In this document: positions 1 to 9,934 of the stretch, piece after piece
How positions within the stretch are numbered: position 1 is the stretch's first letter
Layout of the letters: each line of letters opens with the position of its first letter
Assembly: GCF_030680935.1 (NCBI RefSeq)
Contig: NZ_JAUXUP010000063.1
Location: 1-63,179 of the forward strand
Direction: 5' to 3'
Source of the DNA: Polaromonas sp.
Lineage (GTDB): Bacteria; Pseudomonadota; Gammaproteobacteria; Burkholderiales; Burkholderiaceae_C
DNA length: 63,179 nucleotides
Notes under the pieces: generated by a model
Database searches by the model: none
What the model was told of the DNA's origin: nothing
What the model saw: the letters and a program-made list of their open reading frames with translations, nothing else
Program-made: the position numbers and the translations under genes

Positions 1-367
1 TGTCCGGGACCCCTTCGCTGCCGCTACGGGGCAACCTGCGCTGCTCGATTACGGCGGGGGGCGTCAGAACTCGCTTCGCTCAAACAACTGCCGCCCTTGA
101 CACCGCCTCCATCTGCGCTGCTCGGCCCGGCCAAACGGGCTGTGGGGAAGGAAGCGGATTCGGGGAGGTGAGGACGCGCTTTGCGCGTCCTCACCGGAGC
201 CCGCTGGCGAATCCGGTCCCGATTACACCACCCGTCGGGCTGGGCCGAGGAGCGCAGCCGAAAACGGATCAGGGCGAGCGATTGTCTGAGCGTAGCGAGT
301 TCGAGCTCGACCCCGTTTTCGGCGAGCACCGCAGGTTGCCCCGGAGCGCAGCGCAGGGGTCCCAGAC
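1..367. repeat. Large imperfect palindromic element, non-coding
   Basis: About 370 bp with no credible gene. The left third is the imperfect reverse complement of the right third: 1-46 pairs with about 323-367, 69-88 with 282-301 (18 of 20 bases), and 115-138 with 232-256. The centre is a perfect hairpin at 168-194 with 12-bp arms and a TTT loop. The short overlapping reading frames here on both strands arise from this symmetry. It resembles a mobile palindromic or MITE-like intergenic element; no transposase is present. The left edge is the window edge, so the element may extend further. Confidence 0.65.
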
Positions 368-378
368 CATCGGGTCGC

Positions 379-450
379 CTTTCTTTTGGGTACTTTTCTT
401 TGGCGACGCAAAGAAAAGTGCCTCGCCCGCCGGGGCGAGACCCGGCTTGC
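379..450 (+). repeat. 72-bp repeat, copy A
   Basis: An exact 72-bp match, in reverse orientation, to 5333-5404. Each copy contains a self-complementary core (TTTTCTTTGGCGACGC followed by AAAGAAAA) able to fold as a hairpin. The two copies bracket the RND pump and outer-membrane factor genes. This kind of repeat is common between genes in Burkholderiales; that statement is from memory. Confidence 0.85.
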
Positions 451-511
451 TGGCAAACCAAAAAATCGGGATCAAAGAGAACTTCAAGCCCGCAGCAGCG
501 GAGGCAAAGAG

Positions 512-3500
512 ATGAACCTCTCCGAACCGTTCGTCCGCCGCCCAGTAGCCACAGTCCTCCTCACCATAGGCCTGGCCCTCGCCGGCTTAGGCGCCTTCTT
601 CGTACTGCCGGTCTCGCCGCTGCCGCAGGTCGATTTCCCCACCATCTCGGTGAGCGCATCACTACCCGGCGCCAGCCCCGCCACCATGGCCAGCAGTGTG
701 GCGACGCCGCTGGAGCGGCGCCTAGGCACCATTGCGGGTGTCAATGAAATGACGTCCAACAGCGGTGCGGGCTCGACTCGCATCAGCCTGCAGTTTGACC
801 TGAACCGCAAGATTGATGCAGCCGCGCGAGAGGTGCAGGCGGCCATCAACGCCTCACGCGCGGACCTGCCAGCCACGCTGCGCAGCAACCCGACTTACCG
901 CAAGGCGAACCCCGCCGCTTCGCCGGTGATCATCCTGGCGCTGACATCCAAGACCCGCTCGCCGGGACAAATCTACGACGAGGTGTCGAACCTGGTGCAG
1001 CAAAAAATTGCGCAGGTGCCGGGCGTGGGTGATGTCGAGCTCGGTGGCGGCTCGCTGCCCGCCGTGCGGGTGGAACTGCTGCCGTTTGCCCTGAACCGTT
1101 ACGGTGTCAGCATGGAGGACGTGCGGGCGGCGCTGCAGGCCTCCAACGCCAACCGACCCAAGGGCGCGATTGAAGGCAACGGCCAGCGGCTGCAGATTTA
1201 TTCAGGCGCCAACACCGCCAGTGGCGGGCGCAAGGCGTCGGACTACCGCGAGCTGGTGGTGGCCTGGCGCAACAACGCAGCCATTCGCCTCAGCGATGTG
1301 GCCGAGGTGGTCGATGGCGTGGAAAACACCAACACCCTGGGCCTGTTCAACGGGGAGCCGGCAGTGATTGTGCTGGTCACGCGCCAGCCCGATGCAAATG
1401 TGATTGCCACCGTCGATGCTGTGCGAGCCCTGCTGCCCGAGCTGCAGGCCCAATTGCCGCAGGACGTGGTGCTGCAGGTGGCGTCGGACAGAACCAACTC
1501 GATACGTGCGTCGCTCAAGGAAATTGAAATCACGCTGCTGATATCGATTGTTCTGGTGGTGCTGGTGGTCAGCGCCTTTCTGCGCAGTGCGCGCGCCACA
1601 CTGATTCCGGCGGTGGCCACGGTGGTGTCCTTGTTGGGCACCTTTGGCGTGATGTACCTGCTGGGCTTTTCGCTGAACAACCTGAGCCTGATGGCCCTGA
1701 CCGTAGCCACCGGCTTTGTGGTGGACGATGCAATTGTGGTGCTGGAAAACACCAGCCGCCATATTGAAGCGGGCATGGACCGTTTCAAGGCCGCGCTGCT
1801 GGGCGCACGCGAAGTCGGCTTTACCGTGTTGTCCATCAGCCTGTCGCTGGTGGCGGTGTTTATCCCGCTGCTCTTCATGGGCGGGCAGACCGGGCGGCTG
1901 TTTCGCGAGTTTGCGGTCACGCTGTCGGCGGCGGTGTTGATCTCACTGGTGATATCGCTGACCACCACCCCGATGATGTGCGCCTGGCTACTCAAGCCAC
2001 ATGGCAGCAACAAGCCGCAGGGGCGCGTGGCCCGGTGGCTGGAGCGCACCTTCAAGGCGGTGCAACGCGGATATGAACACAGCCTGGACTGGGCGCTGGG
2101 CAGCAAGGCGCTGGTGATGCTCATCCTGCTGGCCGTCATTGGCTTGAATGTTTACCTGTTTGTGAAGATACCGAAAGGTTATTTTCCGCAGCAAGACACC
2201 GGCCAGATCAGCGGCGGCATACGCGCCGACCGGAGTATTTCTTTTCAGGCTCTGCAAGGCAAGCTCAAGGCGCTGGTGGACATCATCCGCAATGACCCCG
2301 CGGTGGACACGGTGGTGGGTTTTACCGGTGGCTCACGTGCCGGCGGCGGCTTCATGTTCATCAACCTCAAGCCGGTGGCCGAGCGCACCGAAGCCGGCCA
2401 GGCGGTGATTGCGCGGCTCCGGCCACAGCTGGCGCAGATCACTGGCGTGACGCTTTTTTTGAACCCGGTACAAGACCTGCGCGGCGGCGGGCGGCAAAGC
2501 AACTCGACCTACCAGTACACCCTCAAAAGTGATTCGACAGCGGACCTGAAAATCTGGGCGGTTCGGCTGGCCGAGCAGATGAAGCTGCAGCCCGCGCTGA
2601 CCGATGTCGATACCGACCAGCAGGAAAACGGTGTGGAGACCATGGTCACGGTGGACAAGGACAGTGCGGCGCGCCTGGGCATCAGCTCCCGCGATGTGGA
2701 CAACGCGCTGTACAACGGTTTTGGTCAGCGCCAGGTGGCCACGATTTATGCCGACCTGAACCAGTACAAGGTGATCATGGAAGTGGCGCCGCGTTTTACC
2801 CGCAGCCCCGAGTCACTCAAAGACATTTACGTGCCGGCGCGCGGCGGCAGCGGCACGACGCTGGCGGCGGCAGCGCCCACGGCTGCGAGCAGCGTGGCCA
2901 ACCCCGGTCTGCGCGACCCGTCGGCAGGGCAGGCGTTGAGCTCGGCAGCAACTACCATGGTGCCGCTCTCGGCCATAGCCAGCTTTAGCGAGAACCCGAC
3001 AGCCGCTTCGGTCAGCCATGAAGACGGTGAACTTTCAACCACGGTGTCTTTCAACCTGGCCGAAGGTGTGCCACTGGGCGAGGCGCAGGCAGCCGTCAAA
3101 CAGGCCGAAGCCGAGATTCGCCTGCCGGCCAATGTGCGGGGCAGCTTTGCCGGCACCGCGCTGAGTGCGCAGCAGTCGCAAAACGAGCAACCGCTGCTGA
3201 TTCTGGCTGCGCTGATCGTGATCTACATCGTGCTCGGCATTTTGTATGAGAGCCTGGTGCACCCGATCACGGTGCTGTCCACCCTGCCCTCGGCGGGTGT
3301 GGGTGCGGTGCTGGCACTGCTGATGTTCAAGATGGAGTTTTCCATCATTGCGCTGATCGGCGTCTTTTTGCTGATTGGCATTGTCAAGAAAAACGCCATC
3401 CTGATCATCGACTTTGCGATTGAGGCCGAACGTTCGCGTGGCCTGTCCGCGGTGGAAGCCGTGCGCGAAGCCTGTCTGCTGCGCTTTCGGCCCATCCTGA

Positions 3501-3757
3501 TGACCACGCTGGCCGCGATATTGGGCGCGCTGCCGCTGGCGATTGGTTTTGGCGAGGGCGCAGAGCTGCGTCGGCCGCTGGGCATCTCCATCATAGGCGG
3601 GCTGATTGCCAGCCAGTTGCTGACGCTGCTGACCACGCCGGTCGTCTATGTGCTGATGGACAAGCTGCGGCGGCGCGGTGCCACAGAACACCAGCTGGGC
3701 CGCCATACCGACGACTTCCCTGCGCCACCCCCGGGTGCGCCACTGCAACTGCAATGA
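512..3757 (+). CDS. mdtC: RND multidrug efflux permease, MdtC/MuxC type
   Basis: Inner-membrane proton-driven drug pump of the HAE1/AcrB superfamily, 1081 residues. The N-terminus MNLSEPFVRRPVATVLL, the region PLPQVDFPTISVSASLPG, and GFVVDDAIVVLEN in TM4 with its proton-relay Asp pair are typical of MdtC rather than AcrB. The start at 512 follows GGAGG-like sequence at about 500-504; the frame is open further upstream but runs through the repeat, so the longer version is rejected. A low-complexity Ala/Ser/Thr stretch of about 35 residues (around 2855-2960) is inserted in the second periplasmic porter half relative to E. coli MdtC as I remember it. The stop overlaps the start of the outer-membrane factor gene. 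No adaptor (MdtA) or MdtB partner is visible; they may lie left of the window. Confidence 0.93.
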   Translation: MNLSEPFVRRPVATVLLTIGLALAGLGAFFVLPVSPLPQVDFPTISVSASLPGASPATMASSVATPLERRLGTIAGVNEMTSNSGAGSTRISLQFDLNRKIDAAAREVQAAINASRADLPATLRSNPTYRKANPAASPVIILALTSKTRSPGQIYDEVSNLVQQKIAQVPGVGDVELGGGSLPAVRVELLPFALNRYGVSMEDVRAALQASNANRPKGAIEGNGQRLQIYSGANTASGGRKASDYRELVVAWRNNAAIRLSDVAEVVDGVENTNTLGLFNGEPAVIVLVTRQPDANVIATVDAVRALLPELQAQLPQDVVLQVASDRTNSIRASLKEIEITLLISIVLVVLVVSAFLRSARATLIPAVATVVSLLGTFGVMYLLGFSLNNLSLMALTVATGFVVDDAIVVLENTSRHIEAGMDRFKAALLGAREVGFTVLSISLSLVAVFIPLLFMGGQTGRLFREFAVTLSAAVLISLVISLTTTPMMCAWLLKPHGSNKPQGRVARWLERTFKAVQRGYEHSLDWALGSKALVMLILLAVIGLNVYLFVKIPKGYFPQQDTGQISGGIRADRSISFQALQGKLKALVDIIRNDPAVDTVVGFTGGSRAGGGFMFINLKPVAERTEAGQAVIARLRPQLAQITGVTLFLNPVQDLRGGGRQSNSTYQYTLKSDSTADLKIWAVRLAEQMKLQPALTDVDTDQQENGVETMVTVDKDSAARLGISSRDVDNALYNGFGQRQVATIYADLNQYKVIMEVAPRFTRSPESLKDIYVPARGGSGTTLAAAAPTAASSVANPGLRDPSAGQALSSAATTMVPLSAIASFSENPTAASVSHEDGELSTTVSFNLAEGVPLGEAQAAVKQAEAEIRLPANVRGSFAGTALSAQQSQNEQPLLILAALIVIYIVLGILYESLVHPITVLSTLPSAGVGAVLALLMFKMEFSIIALIGVFLLIGIVKKNAILIIDFAIEAERSRGLSAVEAVREACLLRFRPILMTTLAAILGALPLAIGFGEGAELRRPLGISIIGGLIASQLLTLLTTPVVYVLMDKLRRRGATEHQLGRHTDDFPAPPPGAPLQLQ

Positions 3758-5187
3758 GGCCCGCCATGCGACACAGACTCTCCACTTGCCTGCTGGCCAT
3801 CACTCAGGTCATGTTGACCGCTTTGATCACCGGCTGCGCCGTGGGACCTGAGTATCAGCGGCCCAGCACCCCCGATGTCAGCAGCTTTAAGGAAGCCCAG
3901 GGCTGGGTGCCGGCAGCGCCCGCCGACGCGCTGGAGCGTGGCCCGTGGTGGCAACTTTTTGGCGACCCGCTGCTGGACCAGCTGGCGGCGCGTGTGGAAG
4001 TGTCCAACCAGAACGTCGCCGCCGCCGTCGCGGCCTACACTCAGGCCCGCGCGCTGGTGCGCCAGCAACGCGCTTCGCTGTTTCCTTCGGTCGCGCTGGA
4101 CGGGGGCGCCTCGCGCTCCCGCAGCAGTGGCAACACCACCACCGGCGCCAGCGGGCGCGTCGGCAACAACTACCAGCTCAGCATAGGCGGCAGCTGGGAG
4201 CCCGACGTCTGGGGCCGCCTGAGCCGGGCGGTGGACGGCGCGTCAGCCGGCGCGCAAGCCAGCGCAGCCGATCTGGCCTCTGCCAAACTATCTGCCCAGG
4301 GCGAACTCGCTGCCAACTACTTTGCGCTGCGCCAGACCGACGCGCAAAAAGCCTTGCTTGAAACCACCCTGGAGGGTTTTCAGCGCGCCTTTGAGATCAC
4401 GCAAAACCGCTACACCGCAGGCATCGTCGCCAAGACCGATGTGTTGCAGGCGCAAACCCAGCTGGCCAATGCCAAGGCCGACAACGCCGGGCTGGTGCGC
4501 CAGCGCGCCCAGCTGGAGCATGCGATTGCCGTGCTGGTGGGCGAGGCGCCGGGCAACTTCTCGCTGCCGCCGGTGGCCTGGAAGCCGGCGGTGCCCGACA
4601 TACCGCTGGGCCTGCCGTCCACCTTGCTGCAACGTCGGCCCGATATTGCCGCCGCAGAGCGCCGCGTGGCGGCAGCCAACGAGCAGATCGGCATTGCCAA
4701 AAGTGCTTATTACCCCAGCCTGTCGCTGGGCGCCTCGACAGGTACCAGCGCCGCCCGGGTGGCCGACCTGTTCTCGGCGCCCAGCATGCTCTGGTCGCTG
4801 GGCCTGTCGGCAGCGCAGGTGCTGTTTGACGCGGGGGCGACCACAGCGCGCGTCGATGGTGCACGTGCGTCGCACGAGCAGGCGGTGGCGCGCTACCGGC
4901 AAACCGTGCTGGTGGCATTTGCCGATGTCGAAGACCAGCTGGCGGCCACCCGTGTGTTGCTGGTGCAGCAGGAGTTGCGCCGCCAGGCGTCTGAAGCCGC
5001 AGACCAGGTCGAGCAGCAGGTGTTGAACCGCTACCGCGCGGGTCAGGTTGGCTTCACCGAAGTCATCACCGCCCAGGCTACAGCTCTGAGCGCCCGCCGC
5101 GCACTGGTGCAGGCGATGGCGGACCGGCAGACCACGGCCGTGGCCTTGATCCAGTCGCTGGGTGGGGGTTGGCAGGCTGTGGAGTAA
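3754..5187 (+). CDS. Outer-membrane efflux lipoprotein, NodT/OprM family
   Basis: Outer-membrane channel partner of the RND pump, 477 residues, the usual length. The signal peptide ends in a lipobox (LITGC, Cys near residue 28) followed by AVGPEYQRP, the classic start of NodT-family lipoproteins. Two OEP repeats follow, each with long helical segments. The ATG overlaps the mdtC stop codon (ATGA), implying translational coupling; a second ATG four codons later (3766) is also possible. Together with the upstream gene it forms a pump lacking a visible periplasmic adaptor. Confidence 0.92.
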   Translation: MRPAMRHRLSTCLLAITQVMLTALITGCAVGPEYQRPSTPDVSSFKEAQGWVPAAPADALERGPWWQLFGDPLLDQLAARVEVSNQNVAAAVAAYTQARALVRQQRASLFPSVALDGGASRSRSSGNTTTGASGRVGNNYQLSIGGSWEPDVWGRLSRAVDGASAGAQASAADLASAKLSAQGELAANYFALRQTDAQKALLETTLEGFQRAFEITQNRYTAGIVAKTDVLQAQTQLANAKADNAGLVRQRAQLEHAIAVLVGEAPGNFSLPPVAWKPAVPDIPLGLPSTLLQRRPDIAAAERRVAAANEQIGIAKSAYYPSLSLGASTGTSAARVADLFSAPSMLWSLGLSAAQVLFDAGATTARVDGARASHEQAVARYRQTVLVAFADVEDQLAATRVLLVQQELRRQASEAADQVEQQVLNRYRAGQVGFTEVITAQATALSARRALVQAMADRQTTAVALIQSLGGGWQAVE

Positions 5188-5195
5188 GCCTTTAT

Positions 5196-5253
5196 TTGCT
5201 ACTATTTTTATAGCTGCTTGTGCTTGTCGGATAAGGGCTGGAGGCCGAATTAA
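5196..5253 (+). repeat. Interspersed intergenic repeat, copy 1
   Basis: Begins TGCTACTATTTTTATAGC and ends in GGGCTGGAGGCCGA. The same framework (TGCTA, a short A/T stretch, ATAGCTG, GGGCT, GGCCGATTTGA) recurs at 14864, 21505, 23538 and 26820, always within or beside intergenic gaps of the left half of the window and never in the right half. Confidence 0.7.
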
Positions 5254-5332
5254 TGCCTGAATTAGCACCGCCTGACTCGCGATGCGCGGCGGGCCAGAAA
5301 TCTTCTTTGACGCGAAGGCAGGTGGTCTGCCT

Positions 5333-5404
5333 GCAAGCCGGGTCTCGCCCCGGCGGGCGAGGCACTTTTCTTTGCGTCGCCAAAGAAAAGTACCCAAAAG
5401 AAAG
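5333..5404 (-). repeat. 72-bp repeat, copy B (inverted)
   Basis: Exact reverse complement of 379-450. It sits in the 336-bp gap between the outer-membrane factor gene and glmM, which otherwise holds repeat copy 1 (5196-5253) and a small hairpin near 5484-5500. No gene is credible in this gap. Confidence 0.85.
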
Positions 5405-5483
5405 TTACTTGCCGCCGGGCAACCCCCGGCGTGTCGGCACACCATGACAGCGAGAACAACGTGAGTAGTCAGCAAACATGGCC

Positions 5484-5500
5484 CCCGGATCAAGTCCGGG
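5484..5500 (-). terminator. Small hairpin downstream of glmM
   Basis: CCCGGA / TCCGGG arms around TCAAG, 24 bases past the glmM stop. There is no T-tract on the glmM side, so termination is uncertain; it may be a dispersed hairpin only. Confidence 0.3.
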
Positions 5501-5523
5501 ATGACAACCAGACAGCGGAGACT

Positions 5524-6858
5524 TCAAGAAGCTTTGACCGCAGCCACCAACCTCTCAGCACACCCCAGCGCCTGCCCCGCATCCCGCGCCTCCACCATCA
5601 CCCGCAGCAGCGGCTCGGTGCCACTGGCGCGAATCAGCACCCGGCCGCTGTTACCGAGCTCTGCATTCACGGCCTCAGTTTCTGACGCCAGCAGCTTGCT
5701 GCCAGCCCAGTCCTGTCCCGGTTGCAGGCGCACATTGATCAGCGTCTGGGGAAACAGCGTCACGTCAGCCAGCAACTGCGCCAGACTTTTGCCGCTGCGC
5801 ACACAGGCCTGCAACACCTGCAGCGCGCTGATCAGGCCATCACCGGTCGTGTGTTTATCCAGCGCCAGCAAATGCCCGGAACCTTCGCCGCCCAGCAACC
5901 AGCCGCGCTTTTCAAGCTCTTCCAGCACATAACGGTCGCCCACCTTGGCCCGGACAAATTCCACACCCCGGGCTTTGAACGCCACTTCAACGGCCATGTT
6001 GGTCATCAGCGTGCCCACGGCCCCGGGGACTTTTTCACCGCGCGCCAGGCGCTCGGCCACCATCAGGTACAGCACTTCGTCGCCATTGAACAAGCGCCCC
6101 TGGGCATCCACCAGCTGCAGGCGATCGGCGTCGCCGTCGAGTGCCACGCCGTAGTCCGCGTCGTAGGCTTTGACGGCCTTGATCAGGGCTTCGGGATGGG
6201 TGGCACCCACGCCATCGTTGATGTTCAGGCCGTCGGGCGAACAACCGATGGCGATGACCTCGGCGCCCAGTTCATGAAAAACCTCGGGGGCGATGTGGTA
6301 GGCCGCACCGTGCGCGGCATCGACCACAAGCTTCATGCCCTTGAGCGTCAGATCATGGGCAAAGGTGCTTTTGCAGAACTCGATGTAGCGACCCGCCGCG
6401 TCATCGAGCCGGCGTGTTTTGCCGAGGTTGGGCGAATCGGCCCAAACCGGCGCCCGCTCCAGTTCAACTTCAACTTCCTGCTCCCACGCATCCGGCAGCT
6501 TGGCGCCCTGAGCACTGAAAAACTTGATGCCGTTGTCGGCAAAGGCATTGTGGCTGGCGCTGATCACCACGCCCAGGCTGGCACGTTGGGTGCGCGTCAG
6601 GTAGGCCACGCCGGGTGTAGGCAGTGGGCCGAGCAGCACGACATCGACTCCGGCGGAGTTGAAACCCGACTCGAGCGCACTCTCCAGCATGTAGCCGGAA
6701 ATCCGGGTGTCCTTGCCGATCAGCACTGTCGGACGTGCCTCGGTTTTCTTGAGCACCCGGCCAACCGCGTGGGCCAGGCGCAGCACAAAATCAGGGGTGA
6801 TCGGCGCCTGCCCCACCGTGCCGCGAATGCCGTCGGTGCCGAAGTATTTTCTTGTCAT
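5524..6858 (-). CDS. glmM: Phosphoglucosamine mutase
   Basis: Interconverts glucosamine-6-phosphate and glucosamine-1-phosphate for UDP-GlcNAc and peptidoglycan synthesis in the cytoplasm. 444 residues, standard length. It starts [13 protein letters not shown]; the phosphoserine loop [10 protein letters not shown] places the catalytic Ser at residue 102 as in E. coli. The metal loop DGDADR and the C-terminal phosphate loop RASGTEP are present. The frame is open far upstream, but ATG 6858 is preceded by AAGGGA and begins at the conserved N-terminus. It lies directly downstream of folP, as in many proteobacteria, in the ftsH-folP-glmM block. Confidence 0.97.
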   Translation of the reverse strand: MTRKYFGTDGIRGTVGQAPITPDFVLRLAHAVGRVLKKTEARPTVLIGKDTRISGYMLESALESGFNSAGVDVVLLGPLPTPGVAYLTRTQRASLGVVISASHNAFADNGIKFFSAQGAKLPDAWEQEVEVELERAPVWADSPNLGKTRRLDDAAGRYIEFCKSTFAHDLTLKGMKLVVDAAHGAAYHIAPEVFHELGAEVIAIGCSPDGLNINDGVGATHPEALIKAVKAYDADYGVALDGDADRLQLVDAQGRLFNGDEVLYLMVAERLARGEKVPGAVGTLMTNMAVEVAFKARGVEFVRAKVGDRYVLEELEKRGWLLGGEGSGHLLALDKHTTGDGLISALQVLQACVRSGKSLAQLLADVTLFPQTLINVRLQPGQDWAGSKLLASETEAVNAELGNSGRVLIRASGTEPLLRVMVEARDAGQALGCAERLVAAVKAS

Positions 6859-6931
6859 TGTTGTCCCTTGAACGAATCGACTGTCAGTTGGTGAGCGACC
6901 GCAGACCCCAATTTTAAAGCGCGCCGGCGGT

Positions 6932-7801
6932 TCAGGACGGCACTGCGAACGCTGCCGACCACACCTTGAGTGCCTGAACGGTTTCCCTGACATCGTGCAC
7001 ACGCACAAGGCGCGCACCGCGGTCCACGGCGAGCACTGCGGCCATGACGCTGGGTACCATGCGGTCGGTAACGTCGAGCTGGGCTGCACTGGCCAGCGAG
7101 GTCGCTGTGACCGCAGCCAGCGAGGACTTGCGCGACCAGCCAGCCAGCAGTGGATAACCGGGAGCGAGCAACTCGCGCTGACGCGCCAGCAGTTCGAAGT
7201 TCTGCGCGACCGTCTTGCCAAATCCAATACCGGGATCAAGCACGATGCGGTTGGCCGCCACGCCCATAGCCCTCAACTCGCTGGCCCTGCCGGCCAGAAA
7301 GGCCAGCACGGGGGACACGACATCACCTTGCATGGGTGCGACCTGCATGGTCTGCGGTTCGCGGTGCATGTGCATCAGGCACACGCCGCATGCGGGGTGC
7401 GCAGCCACCACAGCAGCAGCAGCCGGCTGGCGCAGCGCCCAGATGTCGTTGATGATGTCGGCGCCCAGATCCAGCACCGCAGCCATGACATCAGGTTTGC
7501 AGGTATCCACCGAGACTGGCACACCGAGACGGACCGCATGGCGCACCACGGGCAGCACCCTGGCCAGCTCTTCGTCCAAGGGCACGGGCGGCGCACCGGG
7601 GCGGCTGGACTCCCCTCCTATGTCGAGAATGTCGGCGCCGTCCTTGAGAAGCTGATCGCAGTGCGCAAATGCGGCGCGCTGCCCGCTGCCGGGAGAAAAA
7701 AACTTGCCCCCATCGGAAAAAGAGTCTGGCGTGACATTGACGATGCCCATCACCCGGGGCTGCTCAAGACTGATTTGAAAGCGCGAGGTTTGCCAGATCA
7801 C
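6932..7801 (-). CDS. folP: Dihydropteroate synthase
   Basis: Condenses p-aminobenzoate with hydroxymethyl-dihydropterin diphosphate in folate synthesis; the sulfonamide target. 289 residues from the GTG start. Visible motifs are [29 protein letters not shown] and the DTCKPDV strand. An ATG at 7846 is in frame but lies inside the ftsH terminator hairpin and has no ribosome site. GTG 7801 is preceded by AAGGA ten bases upstream and begins VIWQTSRF, matching where family members usually start. It lies 80 bp downstream of ftsH and 73 bp before glmM. Confidence 0.92.
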   Translation of the reverse strand: MIWQTSRFQISLEQPRVMGIVNVTPDSFSDGGKFFSPGSGQRAAFAHCDQLLKDGADILDIGGESSRPGAPPVPLDEELARVLPVVRHAVRLGVPVSVDTCKPDVMAAVLDLGADIINDIWALRQPAAAAVVAAHPACGVCLMHMHREPQTMQVAPMQGDVVSPVLAFLAGRASELRAMGVAANRIVLDPGIGFGKTVAQNFELLARQRELLAPGYPLLAGWSRKSSLAAVTATSLASAAQLDVTDRMVPSVMAAVLAVDRGARLVRVHDVRETVQALKVWSAAFAVPS

Positions 7802-7831
7802 GTTGAGAGTGTCCTTGTTGACGGGGCAAAG

Positions 7832-7855
7832 AAAAACCGGGGTCACGCCCCGGTT
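7832..7855 (-). terminator. Rho-independent terminator/attenuator after ftsH
   Basis: On the minus strand, AACCGGGG and CCCCGGTT form a perfect 8-bp stem around CGTGA, followed by TTTTTCTTT. It ends ftsH transcription or attenuates read-through into folP, whose start codon is only about 30 bases further on. Confidence 0.75.
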
Positions 7856-7881
7856 GTCTGATCATTGGCGGCTGAATATCC

Positions 7882-9801
7882 TCAGGCCACCGTGGGCGCC
7901 GGATCAGTGCTGACCGCCGGTGTACCGCCGCTCGGTCCGCCGCCGCCTACCGAGGAGTTGCGCGGTGTCCAGTCTTTGGGCGGGCGCGGCTCGCGACCGG
8001 CGATGATATCGTCAAGCTGGTCGCCGTCTATGGTTTCCCACTCCAGCAAGGCCTTGGCCATGGCGTGGATTTTTTCCTGGTTGTCCTCAATCAGCTTGCG
8101 CGCCTCGGCGTATTGCAGATCAATGATGCGACGAACTTCCTCATCCACCTTTTTCAGGGTCGACTCGCTCATGTTGTTGGTTTTGGTTACTGAACGGCCC
8201 AGAAACACTTCGCCTTCGTTTTCAGCGTACACCATGGGGCCCAATGCCTCGCTCATGCCGTAACGCGTGACCATGTCCCGCGCCAGCGCCGTAGCGCGCT
8301 CGAAGTCGTTGCTGGCGCCGGTGGTCATCTGGTTCATGAAGACTTCTTCGGCAATGCGGCCACCAAACAACATGCTGATCTGGCTCAGCATGTACTCGCG
8401 GTCGTAGCTGTAGCGGTCTTGAGCCGGCAGGCTCATGGTCACGCCCAGGGCGCGGCCGCGCGGAATGATGGTGACCTTGTGCACCGGGTCGCATTTGGGC
8501 AGCATCTTGCCCAGCAGCGCGTGGCCGGACTCGTGATAGGCCGTATTGCGTCGTTCTGACTCGGGCATGACCATGCTCTTGCGCTCAGGGCCCATCAGGA
8601 TTTTGTCTTTGGCTTTTTCGAAGTCCTGCATTTCCACGGTACGCGCGTTGCGGCGCGCGGCCATCAGGGCGGCTTCGTTGCACAGATTGGCCAGGTCGGC
8701 GCCAGACATGCCAGGTGTGCCGCGTGCAATCACGCTGGCGTTGACGTCCTGACCCAGCGGCACCTTGCGCATGTGCACGTTGAGGATCTGCTCACGACCC
8801 CGGATATCGGGCAGCGTGACATAGACCTGGCGGTCAAAACGGCCGGGGCGCAGCAGGGCAGAGTCCAGAATGTCGGGGCGGTTGGTGGCGGCCACCACAA
8901 TCACGCCGACATTGGTCTCAAAGCCGTCCATCTCAACCAGCATCTGGTTCAGGGTTTGCTCACGCTCGTCGTTGCCACCACCCAGCCCAGCGCCGCGCTG
9001 GCGTCCGACGGCGTCAATCTCGTCGATGAAGATGATGCAGGGCGCGTTTTTCTTGGCGTTGTCGAACATGTCGCGCACGCGGGCTGCGCCGACGCCGACA
9101 AACATTTCGACGAAGTCAGAACCGGAAATCGAGAAGAAAGGTACCTTGGCTTCGCCGGCAATGCCTTTGGCGAGCAGCGTCTTGCCAGTGCCCGGTGGGC
9201 CGACCAGCAGCAAACCGCGCGGAATACGGCCGCCAAGTTTCTGGAACTTTTGCGGGTCCTTCAGGAAATCGACCACTTCCTTGACCTCTTCCTTGGCCTC
9301 GTCGCAACCGGCAACGTCGGCAAAGGTCACGGTATTGGTGGACTCGTCGAGCATGCGGGCCTTGGACTTGCCGAAGCTGAACGCCCCGCCCTTGCCGCCG
9401 CCCTGCATCTGGCGCATGAAATAGATCCAGACGCCGATCAGCAGCAGCATGGGACCCCAGCTGACCAGCAGGGTCATCAGGAGCGAGCCTTCTTCACGTG
9501 GCTTGACATCAAACTTGACGTCGTTGGCGATCAGGTCGCCGACCAGGCCGCGGTCCAGGTAAGTAGCCGTGGTGCGGATACGGCGGTCATCGGTCGTGAC
9601 GGCCGAAATTTCGGTGCCGCCCTGGCCCTCCGCAATGGTCGCGGACTTGATGCGTTTACCCTTGACCTCGTCAAGAAATTCGGAATATCCAAGGTAGTTG
9701 CTACCAGCGCCGCCGCGTGTATCAAATTGCTTGAAAACGGTAAACAGCACCATGGCGATCACCAGCCAGATTGCAATTTTGGAAAACCACTGATTGTTCA
9801 A
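7882..9801 (-). CDS. ftsH: ATP-dependent zinc metalloprotease FtsH
   Basis: Membrane-anchored AAA protease that degrades misassembled membrane proteins and regulators. 639 residues. Two N-terminal membrane segments flank a periplasmic domain; the AAA domain follows (Walker A GPPGTGKT, Walker [12 protein letters not shown], second region of homology), then the zinc site HESGH and a Gly/Pro-rich tail. The chosen start is TTG 9801, giving [13 protein letters not shown] as family members begin, with GGAG six bases upstream; an in-frame ATG lies ten codons upstream at 9831. It follows rlmE in the same direction, the conserved rlmE-ftsH pairing. Confidence 0.96.
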   Translation of the reverse strand: MNNQWFSKIAIWLVIAMVLFTVFKQFDTRGGAGSNYLGYSEFLDEVKGKRIKSATIAEGQGGTEISAVTTDDRRIRTTATYLDRGLVGDLIANDVKFDVKPREEGSLLMTLLVSWGPMLLLIGVWIYFMRQMQGGGKGGAFSFGKSKARMLDESTNTVTFADVAGCDEAKEEVKEVVDFLKDPQKFQKLGGRIPRGLLLVGPPGTGKTLLAKGIAGEAKVPFFSISGSDFVEMFVGVGAARVRDMFDNAKKNAPCIIFIDEIDAVGRQRGAGLGGGNDEREQTLNQMLVEMDGFETNVGVIVVAATNRPDILDSALLRPGRFDRQVYVTLPDIRGREQILNVHMRKVPLGQDVNASVIARGTPGMSGADLANLCNEAALMAARRNARTVEMQDFEKAKDKILMGPERKSMVMPESERRNTAYHESGHALLGKMLPKCDPVHKVTIIPRGRALGVTMSLPAQDRYSYDREYMLSQISMLFGGRIAEEVFMNQMTTGASNDFERATALARDMVTRYGMSEALGPMVYAENEGEVFLGRSVTKTNNMSESTLKKVDEEVRRIIDLQYAEARKLIEDNQEKIHAMAKALLEWETIDGDQLDDIIAGREPRPPKDWTPRNSSVGGGGPSGGTPAVSTDPAPTVA

Positions 9802-9934
9802 GGATGACTCCGTTGGGGGAACAAAACGCACATGCGCCTGATTTTAGGCGTTTCAAGGGTAAAAACCGTCTGTGCGTCCGGGGACATCCCTTGGTTTGAA
9901 GCGGGATTGCGGTATTTGTTGCGTTTCAGCAAGC

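Noticed and set aside
24..515. Several frames of 70-190 codons near the left edge
   Set aside because: Produced by the symmetry of the palindromic element; similar short peptides appear in both directions and resemble no protein.
4288..5493. 401-codon minus-strand frame over the outer-membrane factor gene
   Set aside because: Opposite strand of the OMF coding sequence and the 72-bp repeat; no domain or ribosome site.
6995..7861. 288-codon plus-strand frame over folP
   Set aside because: Shadow of folP; low-complexity translation with no recognisable motif.
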